Shown here: piece after piece, positions 16,919 to 25,252 of the stretch
Layout: each line of letters opens with the position of its first letter
Numbering within the stretch: the stretch's first letter is position 1
Source: Bacilli bacterium
GTDB taxonomy: Bacteria; Bacillota_I; Bacilli_A; RF39; UBA660
NCBI GenBank assembly: GCA_017634385.1
Contig: JAGBNN010000002.1
Coordinates: 186,001-250,000 of the forward strand
DNA length: 64,000 nt
Direction of reading: 5' to 3'
Program-made: the position numbers and the translations under genes
Notes under the pieces: model-generated
What the model saw: only the letters and a program-made list of their open reading frames with translations
Databases searched by the model: none
What the model was told of the DNA's origin: nothing

Positions 16919-18217
16919 TTACATAAAATCTTTTAATAAATCTTTTACTTCTTTTTCTTCTTCTTGTGATATTTTTTCTTTCTTAATATCTTTATTAAAC
17001 CATTCTGGTAATATTTCTTCTTGTGTTTTTACTTTAGCTTTCATAGTTGTTTGTGTTTTTTTCTTTTTAGATTCTTTGTATGCTTGATTCATTGCATCTT
17101 CTGCTGTTTCTATTCCTAATCTTTTCCATTGTCCTGCGATTGTTTCAACAAAATTTTTAGATAATTTCTTATCATTTACTCTAAGAACATAATCGACTAA
17201 AACATTTACAACAGCTGGTCTTAATCCTAAATCGTTCATTAAATTTTCTAACATATTTAAATCTCTTGATGTTGGTTTTACTCCATTATATTTACTTTTT
17301 AAAAAATGATAAGGATCTACAGTTTCAAATGTATAAATCATTTTTGCTCTTTTACTTTCATTTCCTTCAGGACTTCTTAAATATTCTGGTTGTTTTTGAT
17401 ATATTAATGAAGGAAGTTTTCCGTTATTATTAAATTGATAATAATTTCTAGCATTTTTTCTTAATAATGTTTTATCTATATTATGTTTTTCATTAATTGA
17501 ATTTATTATTAAATTTTTCATTTCTTCTACTTCTAAATTATATACAAATGATAAATTTTGAATTAATTTTTTCATATCATTTGTTAAACTTTTTTTATTT
17601 AATAAACCATTTGGTAATACAGATTCCAATAATTCAAAATCAAAATCATTATCTACATTTATATTTAATTTATGAGTTGTCTTTATATCTTTTAATGCAT
17701 TTTCAAACATACTACCTGATACACTATCAAATACTTCTTCAAAATTTTTAGTTATATCATTATAACTACTATAATTAACCCTTGGTAATTTAAATGTATT
17801 TAAAAGTCTTTCATATTCTTTTTTACCAATATTATTATATAAAACTATATTAAGTATTGGATGAGAAAATATTTCTGAAGCAGAAAGTGGAGAAAATATT
17901 TCATATATATAATTATTAACATCTTCCCCTTCTTTATAATATGTTTTTAAAAGTCCAATTCCTTCTAGTTTTTCTCTTGCTATTACGATATCTTCTAAAT
18001 TAATTCTCATATTTGTCATTAAATGATGATGAGAACATTCTTCACTCATAAATTCATTTTTATCTAAATCATGACATAATGTCATATATAAATTAACTGC
18101 TGTTATTCCTATTATAGGTTGATATAGCATAGTAAGTATTTTACTATCATTTTCTTGAAGTATAGTTTTATTAACAACAACATATGTATCGGCTGGTAAA
18201 ATACTAACTATTTTCAT
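16919..18217 (-). CDS. dnaB: Replication initiation and membrane attachment protein DnaB
   Basis: This is the Bacilli-type DnaB (helicase co-loader), not the hexameric helicase. The start at 18217 (MKIVSILPADTYVVV) is set by AGGAGG 7 bases upstream; the frame extends further but without a site. Residues up to about 250 form the winged-helix part; the DnaD-like C-terminal domain carries FVETIAGQWKRLGIETAEDA with the family's conserved I-x(3)-W pattern. The tail is lysine/glutamate rich. It is the first gene of dnaB-dnaI-RNB-like and works with DnaI at the origin membrane complex. Confidence 0.92.
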   Translation of the reverse strand: MKIVSILPADTYVVVNKTILQENDSKILTMLYQPIIGITAVNLYMTLCHDLDKNEFMSEECSHHHLMTNMRINLEDIVIAREKLEGIGLLKTYYKEGEDVNNYIYEIFSPLSASEIFSHPILNIVLYNNIGKKEYERLLNTFKLPRVNYSSYNDITKNFEEVFDSVSGSMFENALKDIKTTHKLNINVDNDFDFELLESVLPNGLLNKKSLTNDMKKLIQNLSFVYNLEVEEMKNLIINSINEKHNIDKTLLRKNARNYYQFNNNGKLPSLIYQKQPEYLRSPEGNESKRAKMIYTFETVDPYHFLKSKYNGVKPTSRDLNMLENLMNDLGLRPAVVNVLVDYVLRVNDKKLSKNFVETIAGQWKRLGIETAEDAMNQAYKESKKKKTQTTMKAKVKTQEEILPEWFNKDIKKEKISQEEEKEVKDLLKDFM

Positions 18218-18263
18218 GCTTATTCCTCCTAGATAACTTATATTAATTATAAAATAAATATAA

Positions 18264-18300
18264 TAAAAAAGCAACGAATTATTTTGCGTTATTCATTGCT
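18264..18300 (-). terminator. Intrinsic terminator of yneF
   Basis: AGCAACGAAT pairs with ATTCATTGCT (one G-U pair) around an 11-base loop, followed by T residues on the minus strand. It overlaps the yneF stop codon. Confidence 0.75.
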
Positions 18301-18488
18301 TTCATCATTTGATTAATTTGTTTTTGAGTCGGAGTTCTCCCCATTTGACTCATCATAATTTTTATCATTTGTTCATTTATAGGTGGATTTTTCTTTAAAT
18401 ATTTTTCCATGTATTTTCTAGCTATAAAAAATCCTATTACTGCACCTACTATTAAACCAATTACTATTAATAATATATCTTGCCACAT
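18279..18488 (-). CDS. yneF: YneF family small membrane protein (UPF0154)
   Basis: The 69-residue protein has one N-terminal membrane helix ([19 protein letters not shown]) followed by [20 protein letters not shown] and [18 protein letters not shown], which is the signature of the YneF/UPF0154 family conserved in Firmicutes. Its function is not established. It lies next to sirA, the same neighbour pair as yneE (sirA)-yneF in Bacillus subtilis, which strengthens both calls. Confidence 0.93.
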   Translation of the reverse strand: MWQDILLIVIGLIVGAVIGFFIARKYMEKYLKKNPPINEQMIKIMMSQMGRTPTQKQINQMMKAMNNAK

Positions 18489-18529
18489 AATTATTCCTCC
18501 TAAATAATATTATAATAAATTTAATAGTT

Positions 18530-18955
18530 TTATACAAGAGTTTCATGATTTATTTCATTAATCCAAAAATAATCTTTATTCTTAAAATCAATTACAAATA
18601 CTTTTTCATTTGAACTAATTATATCTTTTATGAATGAGTTTATATTTCTATTAGTTTTTATTTTTAAAAATGTATTATTAACTTTTAATCTTGATATTTC
18701 ATACTCATTTGATATTACATGAACATCTTTATTTCTTTTATAATATATATCATTTCCATGTTTTAAAAGTATATAATTATTATATTTTTTTCTATTAATT
18801 GGTAATATTAATTGTTCAAATAATTTATAATTAATTAATATATCTTTTTCTTTAGAGTTATATATTCCTTTAAAGATTTTATATAATACATTAGATTTAT
18901 CATTATAATATGTTTGAAACATATTATTTATCTTAAAAATATAAAAAGTTCTCAT
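18530..18955 (-). CDS. sirA: Sporulation inhibitor of replication SirA
   Basis: The 141-residue protein matches SirA in its two ends: MRTFYIFKINNMFQTYY resembles the RHYYTYLIKEEFANHYF start of the Bacillus protein, and VFVIDFKNKDYFWINEINHE resembles its FLAMDFNSKRYGWLN end. SirA binds domain I of DnaA and blocks chromosome replication when cells commit to sporulation. Adjacency to yneF repeats the Bacillus arrangement. The start has an AGGTGATAAT-type site. Overall similarity is low, so the call rests on both motif and position. With sigG it supports a sporulation programme. Confidence 0.8.
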   Translation of the reverse strand: MRTFYIFKINNMFQTYYNDKSNVLYKIFKGIYNSKEKDILINYKLFEQLILPINRKKYNNYILLKHGNDIYYKRNKDVHVISNEYEISRLKVNNTFLKIKTNRNINSFIKDIISSNEKVFVIDFKNKDYFWINEINHETLV

Positions 18956-19001
18956 ATTATCACCAAATAAAAAATATCATATATATCTTAAAAAAATTGT
19001 C

Positions 19002-19026
19002 AAAAAAAATAGTATTTCTACTATTT
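19002..19026 (-). terminator. Intrinsic terminator of trxA
   Basis: AAATAGTA and TACTATTT form an 8-bp stem with a 4-base loop and eight following T residues on the minus strand. Confidence 0.85.
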
Positions 19027-19329
19027 ATTTTCATTTATAAAATCTACTAAAGCATCTTTTGGCATTAATCCTATTTGTTTTGAAATTTCTTTTCCATCTT
19101 TAAATATTATTAATGTTGGTATACTCATTACTCCATATTCTGCCGCTACTTCTGAAGCTGCATCTACATCTACTTTAATAAATTTTACATCTTTTATATC
19201 TTCTGATAATTGTTCTACTACAGGTGATAACATTTTACAAGGTCCACACCAATTAGCAAAAAAATCTACAAATACTACTCCATCTTTTATTTCTTTCTTA
19301 AATTCTTCTGAATTTACTTGTTTTATCAT
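19021..19329 (-). CDS. trxA: Thioredoxin
   Basis: The protein of 102 residues has the active site FFANWCGPCKM, the cis-proline loop SIPTLIIFKDG and the normal thioredoxin length. It reduces disulfides in cytoplasmic proteins. I set the start at the ATG at 19329 (MIKQVNSEEF), with AGGTGA upstream; the frame can also begin at a GTG at 19338 inside that site. It overlaps or abuts cvpA and is probably co-transcribed with it. Confidence 0.96.
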   Translation of the reverse strand: MIKQVNSEEFKKEIKDGVVFVDFFANWCGPCKMLSPVVEQLSEDIKDVKFIKVDVDAASEVAAEYGVMSIPTLIIFKDGKEISKQIGLMPKDALVDFINENK

Positions 19330-19330
19330 T

Positions 19331-20026
19331 TTATTCACCTACCTTACATTTTGTTTTTATTTTACCACTTGAATATAAATAATCAAGTGATTTTTTATCT
19401 ATTATTTTATTTTCTACCATTATTTTTGTTACTTCACAATTAAATTTCTTTTCACTATATTTTTTTCTATTTTTTATTAATTTTTCTACTTCTTCTACTG
19501 TATTAATAGTTGGCTCTATATAACTAGAAACAAATGGAGTTTTTTCTAGTATTACATTTTTTAATTTCGAATTTGAAAATAAATCACTACTATTTAATTC
19601 AAACATTGGTTGCATTAATATAAATAAACCTATAAATACAATCAAATAATATTCTATCGCTCCTAATAATGCTCCTAATATTTTAGATGGAAGTGCAAAT
19701 ATAAATGTTAATTTTAATATTTTTTCAAATGAATTACTTATTCTAATAATTATAATCAATATTGTTGATAATATTGAAAATACTATTGAAAATGCTATTA
19801 CTTCATAAAGTAAAATATTAAGTACACTTATATTTTCATATAATCCTCCAAATGAGAAAAATGGAAAATTTTTATACATAAATGCTGAAACTGGATTTTT
19901 AAGTACAAAAGATAATACAACTACTAAAATCATACCTAATGTTACTACACTTTGTTTTATTATTCCTCTTTTAAAACCAATTAAAGCTCCAAATACTATA
20001 ATCATAATAATAATTATATCTAACAT
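19331..20026 (-). CDS. CvpA family membrane protein
   Basis: The protein of about 231 residues has four to five membrane helices and the CvpA family opening LDIIIIMIIVFGALIGFKRG, with the GFKRG motif after helix one and ALPSKILGALLGAIEYYLI later. CvpA proteins are integral inner-membrane proteins linked to colicin V production and envelope integrity in other bacteria; the molecular role is unsettled. I choose the ATG at 20026 behind AGGTG; a GTG at 20035 lies in the site itself. In Bacillus the cvpA homologue also lies near rnhC and trxA, as here. Confidence 0.88.
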   Translation of the reverse strand: MLDIIIIMIIVFGALIGFKRGIIKQSVVTLGMILVVVLSFVLKNPVSAFMYKNFPFFSFGGLYENISVLNILLYEVIAFSIVFSILSTILIIIIRISNSFEKILKLTFIFALPSKILGALLGAIEYYLIVFIGLFILMQPMFELNSSDLFSNSKLKNVILEKTPFVSSYIEPTINTVEEVEKLIKNRKKYSEKKFNCEVTKIMVENKIIDKKSLDYLYSSGKIKTKCKVGE

Positions 20027-20113
20027 TATATACACCTACTTTGAGATTATTATATTATATTTTTTCAAAAAAAGAAAGATTTATGATAAAATATATTTAA
20101 GAGGTGAAAACTT

Positions 20114-21040
20114 ATGACAATTTCTTTTAAAATATCTGATAACACAAAAGAAAAAATGATTGAACATTATAAATATATGAAAAGAGATAAAACTCCTCAA
20201 TATGCCATATTTCAAGCAGATGATGCTGATACAGTTATTACTTTATATGAATCAGGAAAAGTTGTATTTCAAGGAATAAGTGCTGATATAGATGCTAACA
20301 TATGGAGAGAAACTGAAATAATGTTAAATGGTAAAGCTCCTGAAGAAAAAGAAAAGAAAGAGAAAAAAGAAGATAACGATAAAACCGACTATTATTTTAT
20401 TAATTCTATAGGTTCTGATGAGGTTGGTACTGGTGATTATTTTGGTCCAGTTGTAGTATGCGCATCATATGTTAATAAAAAGGATATTTCATTTTTAGAA
20501 GATTTAGGTGTTAGAGATTCTAAAAAATTAACTGATGAAAAAATATTAAAAATTGCACCAGATATAATGAAAAGAATTCCATATCATGCATATATACTTA
20601 AAAATACTGAATATAATACTCTTCAAAATAAAGGTTATAACATGAATAAAATAAAAGCAATACTTCATAATAAAGTATTACTTGGTCTTATGAAAAAAGA
20701 TAATTATATAACTGATATGGTTGTAATAGATCAATTTACTTCACCTAGAAGTTATTACTCATTCTTAAAAAACGAAGATAATGTATTTAGAAAAATAACT
20801 TTTACTACTAAGGCTGAAGATAAATGTTTATCAGTTGCGTGTTCATCAATTATAAGTAGATATATATTCTTAAAAGAATGTGAAGAAATGGGAAATAAAC
20901 TTGGGTCATTTGTACCAAAAGGTGCTGGTGTTATGGTTGATGAATTTGGTAAAAAAATAGTTAACAAATTTGGTAAAGATATATTAAAAGATGTTGCTAA
21001 ATTAAATTTTAAGAACACAGAAAAAATCCTAAATGATTAG
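20114..21040 (+). CDS. rnhC: Ribonuclease HIII
   Basis: The 308-residue enzyme removes RNA from RNA-DNA hybrids. An N-terminal substrate-binding domain (about 1-85, ISFKISDNTKEKM to QGISADIDANIWRE) and a Lys/Glu-rich linker precede the catalytic domain, which shows GSDEVGTGDYFGPVVV, DSKKLTDEK and VVIDQFTSP with the acidic metal ligands. RNase HIII is typical of low-GC Gram-positives. It is one of two plus-strand genes, divergent from cvpA-trxA, with AGAGGTGAAAAC before the ATG. Confidence 0.96.
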   Translation: MTISFKISDNTKEKMIEHYKYMKRDKTPQYAIFQADDADTVITLYESGKVVFQGISADIDANIWRETEIMLNGKAPEEKEKKEKKEDNDKTDYYFINSIGSDEVGTGDYFGPVVVCASYVNKKDISFLEDLGVRDSKKLTDEKILKIAPDIMKRIPYHAYILKNTEYNTLQNKGYNMNKIKAILHNKVLLGLMKKDNYITDMVVIDQFTSPRSYYSFLKNEDNVFRKITFTTKAEDKCLSVACSSIISRYIFLKECEEMGNKLGSFVPKGAGVMVDEFGKKIVNKFGKDILKDVAKLNFKNTEKILND

Positions 21041-21048
21041 GATTTTTT
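21021..21048 (+). terminator. Bidirectional intrinsic terminator between rnhC and the convergent gene
   Basis: AATCCTAA and TTAGGATT form a stem flanked by A on one side and T on the other, so it can stop transcripts of rnhC (plus) and of the gene ending at 21047 (minus). Confidence 0.88.
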
Positions 21049-21955
21049 ATTTTTGTTTATATGTTGATATTGAATCTATAATTTTATAATCAATTGTACT
21101 ATATTCAAATTGCGCTGAATATTTTGATTCATTTTCAATGACATATCCGTCATTTCCATCTAATACTATAATAATTGAATTCTCATTATCATTAGAACTA
21201 ATAATGTCATACATATCATTTTCAGATACAAATATATGATTTTTTCCTTTGATGTTTTTTTCTCCACCCCAATTATTAGCTATATCGTTCAAATAACTAT
21301 TTAATTTACTAGTCATATCATCTGTTGAATAATTCTCTTTTTTCACAATATCATTTAAAGTGTATTCTTTACCGGTATCTATATTGTAATGATAACAATA
21401 TCTTAATTCATCTCCATCAAATTCTTTAGGTCCAATTTTTGTATATACCACTACATCTAGTATATTTATCCCTTTATAATTTGATTTTCGTATTTCATAG
21501 TATGACTCGACAGTCTCAGCATTTTTTTCAAAATTCAACATATTATATATTCTTGTTATTCTTTTATTTATTTTCTTAATTCCATCAGTGTCCCCTTTTA
21601 ATTTTGGTAATTGAATGTCATATATTCCTTCTTTTTTTATTATATCTTCATCTAAATATCCTTGAATTTTTAATACTTCTTTTGCTTCTTTCTTTGTAGT
21701 ATTTTTTGTTGTTTTTGGTTCATCTTTTGTCATAAACTTATCATAACAAATATAACCTGCTAGTCCAAATATTATTAGTAATAATAAAACTATAATTATT
21801 AATGGTCCTTTACTCTTTTTAGGTGGCATTGGTGGAAGTGGTGGTTGTGGTTGTATTGGTGGTACTGGTGCACCATTATTCATATTATTAATTGCTTGTT
21901 GTTGTTGATTTACTGGTTGTGATTCACTAAATATTGTTTCTTTTTCATTGTTCAT
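21047..21955 (-). CDS. Membrane-anchored protein with Pro/Gln-rich cytoplasmic tail and DUF3298-like domain
   Basis: The 302-residue protein has a cytoplasmic N-terminus rich in Gln, Asn and Pro (residues 1-48), one membrane helix (GPLIIIVLLLLIIFGLAGYI), and an outside domain. The stretch YHYNIDTGKEYTLNDIV resembles the DUF3298 region of RsiV/PdaC-type proteins, where it reads like FNFDLKTGKKLTLKDLF. That fold can bind muramyl compounds such as lysozyme-sized ligands in RsiV, but a specific role here is inference. It faces rnhC and has no clear operon partner. Confidence 0.6.
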   Translation of the reverse strand: MNNEKETIFSESQPVNQQQQAINNMNNGAPVPPIQPQPPLPPMPPKKSKGPLIIIVLLLLIIFGLAGYICYDKFMTKDEPKTTKNTTKKEAKEVLKIQGYLDEDIIKKEGIYDIQLPKLKGDTDGIKKINKRITRIYNMLNFEKNAETVESYYEIRKSNYKGINILDVVVYTKIGPKEFDGDELRYCYHYNIDTGKEYTLNDIVKKENYSTDDMTSKLNSYLNDIANNWGGEKNIKGKNHIFVSENDMYDIISSNDNENSIIIVLDGNDGYVIENESKYSAQFEYSTIDYKIIDSISTYKQK

Positions 21956-22028
21956 ATTTATACCTTCTTTCTATTATAAGTATAAACTATTATTAATTAT
22001 TATTCAATTAATTTATATTTTGCTTTAC

Positions 22029-22052
22029 AAAAAAATAACCATATGATTATTT
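22029..22052 (-). terminator. Intrinsic terminator of the BRO-type gene
   Basis: AAATAACC pairs with GATTATTT (one G-U pair) around ATAT, followed by a T run on the minus strand. Confidence 0.7.
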
Positions 22053-22937
22053 TTCTATTTGTTTAACATATTGATAGTTTAAATTATTCTTATTTGTTAT
22101 TACTTTTTCATCTAATAGTTCTTCTATATCTTTTCTAGCATTTTTAGAAACTTTTCCTCCTTTTCTTGCTAATTCTTTATTTTCATCAAGATTCTTTGGA
22201 TTTTTCTTTTTAACTAATTCTCTTGTTGTTATTTCACTTAAATTAGTTAATGAAAGTTCTATGTCACTCATATTATCTCTTAAATTTTCTTTTCTTAATC
22301 CTTTAAATTCTTTATATTCACTGGCTGTCATACCTGACCATTCTTTATATATTTCATTTGTTAGTATTGCATATTCTTTATTTAATTTAACTCCACTGTC
22401 ATACCAGGCTTTAGTTAATTTTTTTCTGTTTATTATTGAGTTTATTCGAATTTGTATCCACTCAAGTGTATATCCTTTCATTAGATAATAATCTATCATC
22501 TTATCTATTCCTTTTGAAGGATCAAATACATTATCTACTTCTTCTCTTCCTAATTTAGCAAGCCATAATTTAAATGGTTCTGCTTTTTTACTAGGTACAG
22601 ATTCTATAAGTCTAAATATTCCTTCTGTATCTAATGTATCTGTTAGTCGCATTTTTCCATCTTTTGCTTTCATTTTTAACTGGTTAGTATTACTAACCAA
22701 TTCACTTTTTTCATCATTAAGCTTCCCTTTTAACCATTTCCAATAATTTCTTGAATTTTCATAATCATTATCAGTAAGTGCACTTATTACATCTATTACA
22801 CTAAAATAATATTCTTCCTTTTCTGAATCCCATATACTTCTTATTTCTTTTTCTTCAAATAAATTTGATATTGTTTCTAACTTATTATTCATTTTATTTT
22901 CCTCTCTTTCTTTTATTTGTATTAATTTAATTTGCAT
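22047..22937 (-). CDS. BRO-N/DinD-like antirepressor-type protein
   Basis: The protein of up to 296 residues has an N-terminal BRO-N domain (about residues 30-125: IRSIWDSEKEEYYFSVIDVI, then NYWKWLKGKL and LDTEGIFRLIESVPS) and the C-terminal region seen in DinD-like relatives (ITTRELVKKKNPKNLDEN, LARKGGKVSKNARKDIE). BRO-N proteins bind DNA and occur in phage antirepressors and as lone chromosomal genes. Two starts have good sites: 22937 (AAGGAGG, 9 bases) and the internal ATG at 22892 or nearby (MNNKLETIS, behind GAGAGG). No other phage gene is near. A structured leader with a terminator precedes it. Confidence 0.85.
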   Translation of the reverse strand: MQIKLIQIKEREENKMNNKLETISNLFEEKEIRSIWDSEKEEYYFSVIDVISALTDNDYENSRNYWKWLKGKLNDEKSELVSNTNQLKMKAKDGKMRLTDTLDTEGIFRLIESVPSKKAEPFKLWLAKLGREEVDNVFDPSKGIDKMIDYYLMKGYTLEWIQIRINSIINRKKLTKAWYDSGVKLNKEYAILTNEIYKEWSGMTASEYKEFKGLRKENLRDNMSDIELSLTNLSEITTRELVKKKNPKNLDENKELARKGGKVSKNARKDIEELLDEKVITNKNNLNYQYVKQIEK

Positions 22938-22958
22938 TTATATTTACCTCCTTAAAAT

Positions 22959-23099
22959 AAAAAAAGGAGTATACTCCCTTTCTTTTATGAAAAAGAGTAT
23001 ACTCCGCAGAATGCAAATTTACTTTCTTGCCTTAAAGTAAATAAACCTTATCGATCCAAATTGTCATATTAACACATGGCAAGATAATTAATACAATTT
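22959..23099 (-). promoter_or_regulatory. Structured leader with terminator upstream of the BRO-type gene
   Basis: Between the promoter and the gene, minus-strand RNA can form a hairpin at 23058-23099 (AAATTGT with ACAATTT, ATTAA with TTAAT), a 9-bp hairpin at 23017-23042 (ATTTACTTT with AAAGTAAAT), and an 11-bp terminator-like hairpin at 22966-23005 (GGAGTATACTC with GAGTATACTCC) followed by seven T. The loop of the first contains CTTGCC and the loop of the second GGCAAG, perfectly complementary. This is an attenuator or small RNA candidate. The predicted start site near 23094 would leave part of the first hairpin's outer stem untranscribed. I cannot match it to a known riboswitch. Confidence 0.5.
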
Positions 23100-23100
23100 A

Positions 23101-23129
23101 ATATTATCACATCACCCTATATTATTCAA
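23101..23129 (-). promoter_or_regulatory. Promoter of the BRO-type gene leader
   Basis: TTGAAT and TAATAT are separated by 17 bases on the minus strand, directly downstream of the terminator of the preceding gene. Confidence 0.65.
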
Positions 23130-23130
23130 C

Positions 23131-23155
23131 AAAAAAAATAACCATTAGGTTATTT
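23131..23155 (-). terminator. Intrinsic terminator of the 294-residue gene
   Basis: AAATAACC and GGTTATTT pair around ATTA, followed by a long T run on the minus strand. Confidence 0.88.
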
Positions 23156-24034
23156 TTCTATTTCAGATGATATCCAATAATATTCATCATCTATTTTTTT
23201 GAATGTATGCTTATATGTACTTAATTTCTTTTCATAATTTTTAATTGCATATTCACTTAATACTTTTGCATAACTTTCTTCTGAATCTTTTGCTGGACAT
23301 TTTTCATTTATACTATTATCCCCATAATTACTGCAATCTACTATAGCATTATCTGCTTCTTCATCTGCTGCAGTTACACAATATGCCATTCCACCTTCAT
23401 TTTTACATATTACTGCTTTATCATATATATAAATATAATTATCATCTTTTTCTGCTTTTACTATTTTATTTTCTACATATTCTTCTATAATTCCTCTTGA
23501 TGTACATACTATAGACCAATTGTCTTTAGTGCTTAATAAATTATATGTTCCAATAAAATTATTATCGTTTGTTATTTTGTTTGATACTGGTAAATCATAT
23601 TTAAGATTTGCATAATATTTACCACTAATATATTCATTAATTCTTTCTTTATTAATATTTGTTGTTGTATCTGATGTTATTTCATCAGAGCAAGTTTTTG
23701 TAGTAATATCTATATTGTTGTCTTCTATATATTTTTTTACACTATATTTTATAAATCTAAAATCATCTTTCTTTTCACTTGTTATTTTGCTGTTGTAATA
23801 TAGTCCCATAATACTATCTTCTGTTTTTAATTCTTTGTATAATCTTTTAGTAATATTTTTATCTGTTATATCATCTAATTTTTTATTAAAAATAATTTTT
23901 GGTTTTGGATTTTTTATTTTAGGAAGATTATTTAACAATCCCTTATCATATAATAAATAACATGCTAATCCAAGAACAATTAAACTTAGTATAAATATTG
24001 TAATATTTTTACTATTTATACGCTTTTTTTTCAT
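23150..24034 (-). CDS. Unknown membrane-anchored protein
   Basis: The 294-residue protein has a short basic cytoplasmic start (MKKKRINSKN), one membrane helix (ITIFILSLIVLGLACYLLY) and an extracellular domain with six cysteines (TCSDEIT, WSIVCTS, AVICKNEGGMAYC, IVDCSNYGDN, EKCPAKD), probably in disulfides. I recognise no family. Its overall plan, a helix then a soluble domain ending in a Tyr/Glu-rich tail, resembles the gene at 21047 but the sequences do not align. It stands alone between two terminators. Confidence 0.6.
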   Translation of the reverse strand: MKKKRINSKNITIFILSLIVLGLACYLLYDKGLLNNLPKIKNPKPKIIFNKKLDDITDKNITKRLYKELKTEDSIMGLYYNSKITSEKKDDFRFIKYSVKKYIEDNNIDITTKTCSDEITSDTTTNINKERINEYISGKYYANLKYDLPVSNKITNDNNFIGTYNLLSTKDNWSIVCTSRGIIEEYVENKIVKAEKDDNYIYIYDKAVICKNEGGMAYCVTAADEEADNAIVDCSNYGDNSINEKCPAKDSEESYAKVLSEYAIKNYEKKLSTYKHTFKKIDDEYYWISSEIEK

Positions 24035-24087
24035 ATTACCACCTACTTCTTTACTTTATTATAATTCTTTTATTTTATTTTTACAAG

Positions 24088-24114
24088 AAAAAAATAATAC
24101 TAGTGTATTATTTT
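24088..24114 (-). terminator. Intrinsic terminator of the rhomboid gene
   Basis: AAAATAATAC and GTATTATTTT form a 10-bp stem with a TAGT loop and a T run on the minus strand. Confidence 0.88.
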
Positions 24115-25244
24115 ATAAAACCTATATATATTAAAAATGCTGTTAAAATTACTGTTATTATTGTTCCATGTACTTTAGATGCCTTATTTTCTTTATCAAA
24201 TCCTAATATCATAGATATTAAATATCCACCTATTAATCCACCTATATGAGCAGCATTCCCTATACCTGGTGTTGTAAATCCAATAAATAAATTAAGTATT
24301 ATTACAGGTATAACTTGTCCTATTATAGAATTTCCTATATAACCTCTATAATTATATCCAAAGTATAAAAGTGCTCCTAAAAGTCCAAATATTGCTCCTG
24401 ATGCACCAGCTGCAACTGTATTAGTTCCAGAAAGCACTACTGTAAATAAAGATCCCATAATAGCACTAAATAAATATATAATTATATATTTTATTTTTCC
24501 ATAAAAATATTCTATTTGTGTTCCTATTACTGATAAAGAATACATATTTAATACTAAGTGAATTATTCCAATATGTAAAAATGCACTTGTTAATATTCTA
24601 TAAAATTCTCCATTTTTAGTTAATTGTACATAATTAGCTCCAAATTTTATTAACGTAGATGTATCTTCAGAACCATTTCCAAGTATATACATAAGTACAA
24701 ATACAATTACATTTATAGCAATTAATGCAGTTGTAATTATTGGTTTCTTACTTCTCATAATTCTTTCCCTCTTTTCGCTTTCTATTATATTTTTATTTCC
24801 TATATCATATGTAATTTGACTTATTAAATCAAATCCTTCTTTATCATATTTATAATTATCTTTTATATCTTTAAAATCTTTATTCATTTGTTCATTGGTA
24901 ACAAAATCATCATCATCATTTACTATTATATTCATGAATTTAGGATCTTGTTCTTCATCATCATAATAAATACTATCAACATATATTGATAATACATTCA
25001 TTGAAAAATCGAATGTCTTTCTTTTTATTTGTTTTGCAATATGTTTTGTTTTTAATACATCATATTCATATTGTTCTTTATTATGTATATGTCTTGTTAC
25101 TATTCTAACTATACTGTATACATTATTTTTATTCTCAAGCCATACCTCATCAGTTATACCTTTTATAATTATAGGACTATAATTTTCTTTCATAATGAAG
25201 TAATGGATTATTTTCATTGATAGCAGTTCTTTTTCATCTATCAT
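24108..25244 (-). CDS. Rhomboid family intramembrane serine protease
   Basis: The 378-residue protein has a soluble N-terminal domain (about 1-165) and a rhomboid membrane domain with six or seven helices. The catalytic serine lies in AAGASGAIFGLLGALL and the catalytic histidine in NAAHIGGLIGGYL; the HLVLNMYSL motif is also present. Rhomboids cleave membrane proteins within the bilayer. The N-terminal extension recalls Bacillus YqgP/GluP, which works with FtsH in membrane protein quality control. It begins 9 bases after rluD's end in the same direction and is likely co-transcribed with rluD and lspA. Confidence 0.92.
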   Translation of the reverse strand: MIDEKELLSMKIIHYFIMKENYSPIIIKGITDEVWLENKNNVYSIVRIVTRHIHNKEQYEYDVLKTKHIAKQIKRKTFDFSMNVLSIYVDSIYYDDEEQDPKFMNIIVNDDDDFVTNEQMNKDFKDIKDNYKYDKEGFDLISQITYDIGNKNIIESEKRERIMRSKKPIITTALIAINVIVFVLMYILGNGSEDTSTLIKFGANYVQLTKNGEFYRILTSAFLHIGIIHLVLNMYSLSVIGTQIEYFYGKIKYIIIYLFSAIMGSLFTVVLSGTNTVAAGASGAIFGLLGALLYFGYNYRGYIGNSIIGQVIPVIILNLFIGFTTPGIGNAAHIGGLIGGYLISMILGFDKENKASKVHGTIITVILTAFLIYIGFIK

Positions 25245-25252
25245 GTTATCAC

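Noticed and set aside
22047..22937. A prophage around the BRO-type gene
   Set aside because: Flanking genes on both sides are ordinary chromosomal genes in the same style; no integrase, capsid or repressor gene is present.
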